DNA of 6,400 bases, taken from Methanobacteriota archaeon (lineage in GTDB: Archaea; Thermoplasmatota; Poseidoniia; MGIII; CG-Epi1). The stretch covers positions 1 to 6,400 of the forward strand of contig JAPOKN010000053.1 in assembly GCA_029977605.1 (NCBI GenBank), written 5' to 3'. Position numbers and translations under genes: made by a program. The notes below the pieces were generated by a model. It did no database searches, was not told where the DNA came from, and worked only from the letters and a program-made list of their open reading frames with translations. This document shows positions 1 through 5,287 of this stretch, in pieces. Within the stretch, counting starts at the first letter, position 1. Each line of letters begins with the position of its first letter.

Positions 1-2
1 GC

Positions 3-857
3 TATGACTACTGTGATGATGATAGTAACGTAATGCCTTTAGATTCAGATGGAGATGAGGAAATAGATTGGCATGGAACTGCAGTTGCAGGTATTGTTTC
101 AGCACAGGGAAATAATAGTATAGGAATATCTGGTGTTTCATATAATTCAGATTTGGTAGGAATAAGGCTAATTGCAGAGACTTGCAATTCAGATTTTACA
201 ATAGACGAGTCTGAAGCATATGCGCTTAATCACAGACTTGATGAGATTGATATTTATGTAAATAGCTGGGGTCCAGCAGATACAGGAAATCTTCTTGGCG
301 AGATAGGTCCCTTAGCGCTCTCAGCCTTAGAAGAAGGAGTTTCTGAAGGCCGTAATGGTTTAGGTTCAGTTTATGTTTGGGCGGCGGGAAACGGCCATCA
401 GAACGGAGATAGCTCTAACAAAGATGCTTATGCTAATAGTCGATACACTATTGCAGTGGGTGCAGTTAACTGGAAGGGAGAAAGAACAGAATATTCTGAG
501 TCAGGTTCTAATGTTATGCTAGTAGCACCTTCACACAATAGTAGTGCTTGGGTTGATCCTGGAATATTCTCAACAGATATATCTGGAACTGAAGGTCACA
601 ATACAACAGATTATTTGGATGACATGGGGGGAACATCTGCATCTGCTCCTATGGTTGCTGGAGTAATAGCTCTAATGTTAGAAGCTAATTCTGATTTATC
701 TTGGAGAGATATTCAGCATATTTTAGTTAGAACTTCGAAAAAAGTTGATAACTCAGATGAAGGTTGGTTCAAGACCTATGAAGGTCGAGATTACAATCAT
801 AAATATGGTTACGGTTTAATCGATGCTACTAGTGCAGTTAATCTTGCTAAAGAATGG
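3..857 (+). other. Peptidase S8 catalytic domain, kexin-like (N-terminus missing)
   Basis: Three of the four catalytic positions are visible: His codon at 72-74, oxyanion Asn at 390-392, Ser at 636-638. The Asp should lie a short way upstream of base 1, because the opening residues YDYCDDDSN resemble the furin segment between the Asp and His motifs. Two acidic residues align with the furin S1-pocket aspartates D258 and D306: D83 in SWGPADTG and D131 in DAYANS. This predicts cleavage after Arg or Lys. The helix after the Ser (LMLEANSDLSWRDIQHILV) is close to the equivalent furin segment. The residue equivalences come from remembered furin sequence, not a computed alignment. Confidence 0.9.
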
Positions 858-3461
858 CAAAATGTATCTTCTGATGTGGATTTTACAGGTGTTAATTATA
901 ATGCAGGAGCAGTTGATGTTAATCAATTTATTTTTGATGGGAATGATTTAGGAAGGACTTCTCAGGTTTTTGTTAATGAGAGTATGAATATTGAAACTGT
1001 TGAAGTTAAAGTAAATATTTCTCATGCTTTCAGAGGAGATTTAAATTTGTTCTTAGAATCTCCAAATGGGATTGTTTCTGAGCTTGTTATGCAAGGAAAT
1101 GATAATAATGATAATTATGACGGGTGGATTTTTTCATCTGTAGTACACTGGGATGAAAATTCATTTGGAATGTGGAAATTGAAGGTAAATGACACAGAAG
1201 CCGGAACTGCAGGAACTTGGAATGATTGGAACATGACCTTCTACGGCTATCCTGAAAAAGATACAGATTTTGATGGACTTCCAGATTTTGCAGAGGGAGT
1301 TATTGGTACCGGACCAAATAATCCGGATTATGACAATGATGGCTTGCTGGATGGAGAAGAGTATTATGGGTGGCTAGATTTGAATGATGTTTTCCATTTC
1401 ACGAATCTAAAAGATTTCGATTCAGATGACGATGGAGTTAACGATTGGTATGAAGGGAGAGAAGATAACTTAACTCGTTCAATTACAGATCCTAATGTTA
1501 ATGATACTGATGGGGATGGAATATTAGATGGCTGTGAAATTTACGGTTTAGATGATTGTGATAATTTCGTTACTAATCCTTTATCAGTAGATACTGATGA
1601 AGACGGAATCAGTGATTACGATGAAATCTTTGCAAATTTGTTAATTCCTTCTAAATATAGAAGCGATCCAACAAAATTAGATACTGATTCAGATGGTATG
1701 CCTGATCCTTATGAGTTAGCAAACGGATTACACCCTAAAATTCAAGCGGATGGTGCCCAGGATTCAGATTGTGATGGCGTGCTAGTTCAGGTACAGGGTT
1801 TGGATTGTGTTTTACTCAATGAAAATTCAAAAAGATATACTAATTATCAGGAATATTTAATGAATACAGATCCAAATAATCAAGATTCAGATTCAGATGG
1901 ATTACCAGATGGGTGGGAATATTACTCTGGACTAAATCCGCTATTTGCAGACTCTGAGCTAGATTTAGATAATGATACTATTTCCAATATTCAGGAATAT
2001 GATAATTACTTAATTGACAGTGAAATTTTTTCTCAAACAAATCCTGAATTACGAGCATACTGGAGATTTGATACTTTTGATGCAGTTTTTGCAATCGATT
2101 CGACTCTCAATGCGAATTTTGCATTAATGACTAATAGTCCAGTTAAAGGTCCAGCCAAATATACTAATGGGATCTATTGTGATGGAGTTTCATCTCATTT
2201 GAGTATGGATTCCATTAAAAACACTAAATTTACGGAATATACAGTTCATTCTTGGGTAAAGGTATCAAATTACACTGAATTTGGAACAATATTCGGAACA
2301 GCTACAGATGGAAGAACTTGGTTAGGCATAGACTCTGAAGGTTTCATTCAGTTTAGGGTTTTTGCAGGCAATACACTTTATTCAACACCCCTAGAAAATG
2401 ACACTAAAGCAGCTTTAGATGTATGGTACCATGTTGCGGCAACTTACAGTGAAACGGACAATTCATTACGTCTATATGTTAATGGAACTTTAGCAACAAA
2501 TACCACAATTTCTTCATCACACTCTATTAAAACAACTGGAAGTAAAAATTATATTTGTAGAGGTCAAAATGGTGACTATCTGAATGGAACGGTTGATAAC
2601 ATTGCAGTATGGGAAAGGGCTTTTTCTGATGACGAGATTAGATATTTTTATGAAAGACCGCTGGGTATAGGTAATTATTTCAATTTCAGAGTTGATGACG
2701 GAATAAGGTATACTAATGCTAATTCCACAGATACAGATGGCGATGGTTTATCGGATAGAGAAGAATTTTATTTTGGGTTAGATGGATACCTGACAGATCC
2801 TACTAATGTAGATACCGATGGAGATGGTCTAGATGACTATTTGGAATGGTCTGTTTACGGTACTGACCCAACAACCAATGATACAGATTCAGATAATTTC
2901 ACAGATGATGTTGATATATTTCCTTTTGATTCGACTGAGTGGATTGATACGGATGGCGACGGTGTAGGCGATAATTTAGATTATTTCCCTTTTGACTTCA
3001 ATGAGAGTCAAGATTCTGATTTAGACGGGTTGGGTAATAAACTTGAAATTTTGATGCAAACAGATCCTTTTTCGAATGACACAGACGGCGATGGTAGTCT
3101 TGATTCAATAGATAAGTTCCCTCTGAATAGTTCAGAATATTTAGATTCGGATGGAGATGGATATGGAGATAATTCAGATAAATGCCCTAATAATAAAAAT
3201 GATTATTTAGATTCAGATAATGACGGATATTGTGATAACTCAGACGCATTTCCATTGAATCCAAATGAGTACTTAGATTCTGATAGCGATGGTTATGGAG
3301 ATAATTCAGACAAGTATCCAAATGATGCTTCAAAGTATTCAGATCCAGTTCAGAATATAGAAAATACGGATCCGTTAGGTGAAGGTACTTTAGATATGTC
3401 ATTGCCTTTCATTGTGTTAATTGGAGCTGTTTACTTTATATTTAAATTCTTCAGAAAATAA
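3..3461 (+). CDS. Kexin/furin-like subtilisin protease (S8) with P domain, Ca2+-loop repeats, LamG domain and C-terminal anchor (5' partial)
   Basis: The frame is open from the window edge, so the real start, signal peptide, propeptide and catalytic Asp lie upstream; the ATG at 33 falls inside the catalytic domain and is not the start. Numbering residues from that ATG, the catalytic His is H14 (HGTAVAG), the oxyanion Asn N120 (WAAGNG) and the nucleophile S202 (GTSASAP). The SWGPADTG segment (79-85) and DxYxNS (131-136) match kexin/furin rather than bacterial subtilisins. Order after the protease: P domain about 285-406, Asp-rich Ca2+ loops 410-650, LamG-like domain 672-878, second loop block 900-1103, membrane segment about 1122-1140, tail FKFFRK. 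The protein is probably exported, held by its C-terminus on the outer face of the membrane, and cuts proteins or peptides at basic residues. At least 1152 residues are present. Family assignment is firm; substrate and organismal role are inferred. The stop is one base from the convergent downstream gene. Confidence 0.93.
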   Translation, partial: YDYCDDDSNVMPLDSDGDEEIDWHGTAVAGIVSAQGNNSIGISGVSYNSDLVGIRLIAETCNSDFTIDESEAYALNHRLDEIDIYVNSWGPADTGNLLGEIGPLALSALEEGVSEGRNGLGSVYVWAAGNGHQNGDSSNKDAYANSRYTIAVGAVNWKGERTEYSESGSNVMLVAPSHNSSAWVDPGIFSTDISGTEGHNTTDYLDDMGGTSASAPMVAGVIALMLEANSDLSWRDIQHILVRTSKKVDNSDEGWFKTYEGRDYNHKYGYGLIDATSAVNLAKEWQNVSSDVDFTGVNYNAGAVDVNQFIFDGNDLGRTSQVFVNESMNIETVEVKVNISHAFRGDLNLFLESPNGIVSELVMQGNDNNDNYDGWIFSSVVHWDENSFGMWKLKVNDTEAGTAGTWNDWNMTFYGYPEKDTDFDGLPDFAEGVIGTGPNNPDYDNDGLLDGEEYYGWLDLNDVFHFTNLKDFDSDDDGVNDWYEGREDNLTRSITDPNVNDTDGDGILDGCEIYGLDDCDNFVTNPLSVDTDEDGISDYDEIFANLLIPSKYRSDPTKLDTDSDGMPDPYELANGLHPKIQADGAQDSDCDGVLVQVQGLDCVLLNENSKRYTNYQEYLMNTDPNNQDSDSDGLPDGWEYYSGLNPLFADSELDLDNDTISNIQEYDNYLIDSEIFSQTNPELRAYWRFDTFDAVFAIDSTLNANFALMTNSPVKGPAKYTNGIYCDGVSSHLSMDSIKNTKFTEYTVHSWVKVSNYTEFGTIFGTATDGRTWLGIDSEGFIQFRVFAGNTLYSTPLENDTKAALDVWYHVAATYSETDNSLRLYVNGTLATNTTISSSHSIKTTGSKNYICRGQNGDYLNGTVDNIAVWERAFSDDEIRYFYERPLGIGNYFNFRVDDGIRYTNANSTDTDGDGLSDREEFYFGLDGYLTDPTNVDTDGDGLDDYLEWSVYGTDPTTNDTDSDNFTDDVDIFPFDSTEWIDTDGDGVGDNLDYFPFDFNESQDSDLDGLGNKLEILMQTDPFSNDTDGDGSLDSIDKFPLNSSEYLDSDGDGYGDNSDKCPNNKNDYLDSDNDGYCDNSDAFPLNPNEYLDSDSDGYGDNSDKYPNDASKYSDPVQNIENTDPLGEGTLDMSLPFIVLIGAVYFIFKFFRK
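885..1250 (+). other. P domain (proprotein convertase P/Homo B domain)
   Basis: About 120 residues directly after the catalytic domain, the normal place for a P domain, a jelly-roll beta-sandwich that stabilises kexin-type proteases. Recognisable elements are VEVKVNISHAFRGDLNLFL, then SPNG, then HWDENSFGMWKLKVND and the closing GTWNDWNMTFYGY. The last two correspond to the furin strands with SWDEDPSGEW and GTLTKFTLVLYG. It supports the kexin-family reading of the protease. Confidence 0.9.
1260..1988 (+). repeat. First block of thrombospondin type-3-like Ca2+-binding loops
   Basis: Nine Dx(D/N)xDG-type loops begin at residues 410, 432, 461, 491, 520, 550, 577, 618 and 644 (numbered from the ATG at 33). 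Typical units read DTDGDGILDG and DSDSDGLPDG, often followed by an acidic aromatic segment such as WEYYSGLNP. This is the bacterial/archaeal TSP3 pattern, in which Asp side chains bind Ca2+ and form a rigid stalk. Spacing is irregular here, unlike the later block. Two close cysteine pairs (C501/C509 and C580/C592) sit within it. Confidence 0.88.
2046..2666 (+). other. LamG / concanavalin A-like lectin domain
   Basis: About 207 residues with the landmarks of the LamG_3-type jelly roll: opening AYWRFD, YTVHSWVKV in the middle, WYHVAATYSETDNSLRLYVN and closing GTVDNIAVWERAFSDDEI. Such domains usually bind carbohydrate or protein ligands, so it may direct the protease to polysaccharide, particles or a cell surface. 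C716 and C842 may form a disulfide closing the fold. The ligand cannot be told from the sequence. Confidence 0.85.
2730..3341 (+). repeat. Second Ca2+-loop block with seven in-register 22-residue (66-bp) repeats
   Basis: Two spaced loops (residues 900 and 927, both DTDGDG) lead into seven consecutive units of exactly 22 residues, starting at residues 950, 972, 994, 1016, 1038, 1060 and 1082 (bases 2880, 2946, 3012, 3078, 3144, 3210, 3276). The consensus is DSDxDGxGDNxDxFPxxxxEYL: two acidic Ca2+-binding clusters followed by a Pro/aromatic turn. The last three units are the most alike in DNA as well as protein, as expected if they arose by recent tandem duplication. The block probably forms a stiff, Ca2+-dependent stalk between the LamG domain and the membrane. 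Confidence 0.9.
3396..3458 (+). other. C-terminal transmembrane anchor with basic tail
   Basis: The last 21 residues (1122-1142) are a hydrophobic run starting MSLPFIVLIGAVYFIF and ending KFFRK. A short hydrophobic helix followed by Lys/Arg at the extreme C-terminus would place everything before it outside the cell. The layout also resembles archaeosortase-type sorting tails (short motif, helix, basic cluster). No PGF motif is visible, so a simple tail anchor is equally likely. Confidence 0.75.
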
Positions 3462-3462
3462 T

Positions 3463-5286
3463 CTATAATTTCTCTTCAACTCTTTCCGTGATAATTTGTA
3501 ATCTTTTATCACAGTCTGATAATAATTTATTTAATTTAGTCTTAGTATCATTAATATAATCTTTATCCCTGATACTGTTTAAATTTATTCTAACATTATA
3601 GGCTGCAGATCTTGCCCCAGCTATAGACATGTGTGCCCCAGAACCAACATCACTAGCCATGCTGTCATCCATTAATTTTGAAATGTCATCACAAATATTC
3701 AAAGCTTTGTAACAATATTCAACGGTTTTCAAAGGTATTTCAGTTGCAGCTTTATATCCCTCCTGCATTTTTTCTTCACGTATCTTTTTTTCAGAATCTG
3801 AGTCTTTTGGCATTCTCATAGCCTTAATTACTTTGTCAAATGCATTTGTATCTTCATCAATCGCATTTACTAAAAATTCTTTTATTTCTTGTCCCTCTTC
3901 AGCAATACGTCCTAATTCTTCACTGTGTTCTTCGAAACCTGTCTTAGATGTAGATAAATTGGCTACCATAACTCCAAGCGCAACTCCTAGTGATCCAGAT
4001 ATAGCAGCTACAGAGCCACCACCTGGTGCTGGAGAGTCTCTGGATACTTCATCAATTAGGTCAAATGTAATTCGGTTTGCTAATTCACCGCGGTTCTTAG
4101 GCATACCCAGTATCTTTTCAGATGGATTAAAATCAGTAACGTCAGATAGTCCTAAGCTTTGAATTGCAATATTTACTAAATCTATAGGTGGGATTCCGGG
4201 AGATTTACCCATTTTTTTCAGGTAATATTTTCCAGCTTCTTCGATTGCCTTATAGGGAATAAGTCCCACAATTTCAGAACCTGTTACTCTCAAGCCTCTT
4301 TTCTCAGCCTCTTCACAAGCAGCTTCAAATATTTTATGAATTGGGCTAATTTTGTAATTAGTTAGGTTCATACTTATTTGGGCTCTATTATATTCAGGAA
4401 TCACCCAACCCAGTCCTTTAACATGAGTGAAACGGCCGTCTTTGTATACAGGTTTTCCAATTAAATTGTCTGGATCTAGGCCTAAAGAGGTGTATCTTTT
4501 TCTGAAGTCACGTTCATTTTTTTGATAGAAATTTTCTATTTCTTCAAGATTTCTGCCAACATAATCTGAGTTGCCATCGGGATAGAAATTTTCTCCAAAA
4601 TTAACAACATCTCCTTTATAGTAGAAATTATCCTTTTGGTTAATTCTTTTCCATCTTCCTCGTTCTCTTAATTCGTAAGCTATTTCATTAGCATAAGTTC
4701 TATCTGTGGTATTCAAATTAATATTGTAAGCTATTAAAAATTCCCTTGCACCTATTGCAGTAACACCAGATTTTAGATTTAAATTACTAGGCCCAAAATC
4801 AGGTTTCCAATTTTTGTCTTTTAACTTTTCATTAAATCCTTCATATTCTCCACTTCTAATGTTAGCTAAATTTTGCCGTTCTTCATTAACTGCGGCAGAT
4901 TCATAGAGAAAGGTTGGAATTTCCAATTTATTGCCAACAATTTCACCTAATGATTTAGCGATTTCCACGCATTCCTCCATTGTTGTATTAGAAACCGGAA
5001 TGAATGGACAAACATCGGTAGCTCCCATACGGGGGTGAGCTCCAGAATGTTTTCTCATGTCAATTAGTTCGGCCGCCTTTTCTATTCCTTTGTATGCTGC
5101 TTTTGCTACATATCTACTTTCAGCAATAAATGTAACCACTGTACGGTTAGTATCAGATCCCATATCTACGTCTAAGAGCTTGACAGTCTCAACAGTCTTG
5201 ATTGCAGAGCATATTTGATCTATAATTTTTTTATCTCTTCCTTCTGAAAAATTAGGTACACATTCTACAATTTTTGTTAAAGGCAT
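3463..5286 (-). CDS. Bifunctional glutamate formiminotransferase / formimino-THF cyclodeaminase
   Basis: Complete, 607 residues. It transfers the formimino group of N-formimino-L-glutamate, the end product of histidine breakdown, to tetrahydrofolate, then deaminates it to 5,10-methenyl-THF plus ammonia; cytosolic. The N-terminal transferase half opens with VECVPNFSEGRD and has RKHSGAHPRMGATDVCPF at 78-95; H84 is probably the catalytic His (His82 in pig FTCD). The second transferase subdomain begins near GLGWVIPEYNRAQISMNLT (291-309). The cyclodeaminase half spans about 404-600, with PAPGGGSVAA at 419-428 and SDVGSGAHMSIAGARSAAYN at 545-564. It is about 65 residues longer than the 541-residue mammalian enzyme, explained by an insertion at about 212-288. 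The ATG at 5286 is chosen over an in-frame TTG at 5310 because the family starts a few residues before VECVPNFSEG and the TTG would overlap the upstream gene. It follows the LysRS stop by one base, so an operon is likely. Confidence 0.95.
   Translation of the reverse strand: MPLTKIVECVPNFSEGRDKKIIDQICSAIKTVETVKLLDVDMGSDTNRTVVTFIAESRYVAKAAYKGIEKAAELIDMRKHSGAHPRMGATDVCPFIPVSNTTMEECVEIAKSLGEIVGNKLEIPTFLYESAAVNEERQNLANIRSGEYEGFNEKLKDKNWKPDFGPSNLNLKSGVTAIGAREFLIAYNINLNTTDRTYANEIAYELRERGRWKRINQKDNFYYKGDVVNFGENFYPDGNSDYVGRNLEEIENFYQKNERDFRKRYTSLGLDPDNLIGKPVYKDGRFTHVKGLGWVIPEYNRAQISMNLTNYKISPIHKIFEAACEEAEKRGLRVTGSEIVGLIPYKAIEEAGKYYLKKMGKSPGIPPIDLVNIAIQSLGLSDVTDFNPSEKILGMPKNRGELANRITFDLIDEVSRDSPAPGGGSVAAISGSLGVALGVMVANLSTSKTGFEEHSEELGRIAEEGQEIKEFLVNAIDEDTNAFDKVIKAMRMPKDSDSEKKIREEKMQEGYKAATEIPLKTVEYCYKALNICDDISKLMDDSMASDVGSGAHMSIAGARSAAYNVRINLNSIRDKDYINDTKTKLNKLLSDCDKRLQIITERVEEKL
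4423..4653 (-). other. Inter-subdomain insertion in the formiminotransferase
   Basis: Between RERGR (207-211), which closes the N-terminal transferase subdomain, and VKGLGW (289-294), which opens the second, there are about 77 residues; the human enzyme has roughly a dozen (compared from memory). The stretch is polar and aromatic-rich (for example NFYYKGDVVNFGENFYPDG) and includes a predicted helical part around NLEEIENFYQKNERDFRKRY. Some prokaryotic members of the family are also longer here. It is in frame with ordinary codon usage, so it is a family variant and not a sequencing artefact. Confidence 0.7.
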
Positions 5287-5287
5287 A

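Noticed and set aside
33..35. ATG at 33 as the start of the protease gene
   Set aside because: It is 13 codons before the catalytic His motif, the frame continues to the window edge with residues typical of the domain, and the catalytic Asp would be missing.
2880..3341. CRISPR-like array
   Set aside because: The regular 66-base spacing is a protein-coding repeat in frame throughout; the units vary at third positions and there are no spacers.
3187..3402. 71-residue open frame on the minus strand
   Set aside because: It is antisense to the 22-residue repeat block. The regular GAT/TCA codons of the repeats create a stop-free, His/Leu/Tyr-rich reverse frame with no recognisable domain.
3462..3530. 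T-rich stretch after the protease stop as an archaeal terminator
   Set aside because: The T runs are short and interrupted, and the whole region is AT-rich coding sequence of the opposite gene, so it cannot be told from background.
3833..4162. 109-residue open frame on the plus strand
   Set aside because: It lies wholly antisense to the conserved cyclodeaminase domain, is Ser/Pro-rich with no family resemblance and has no ribosome-binding site that I can see.
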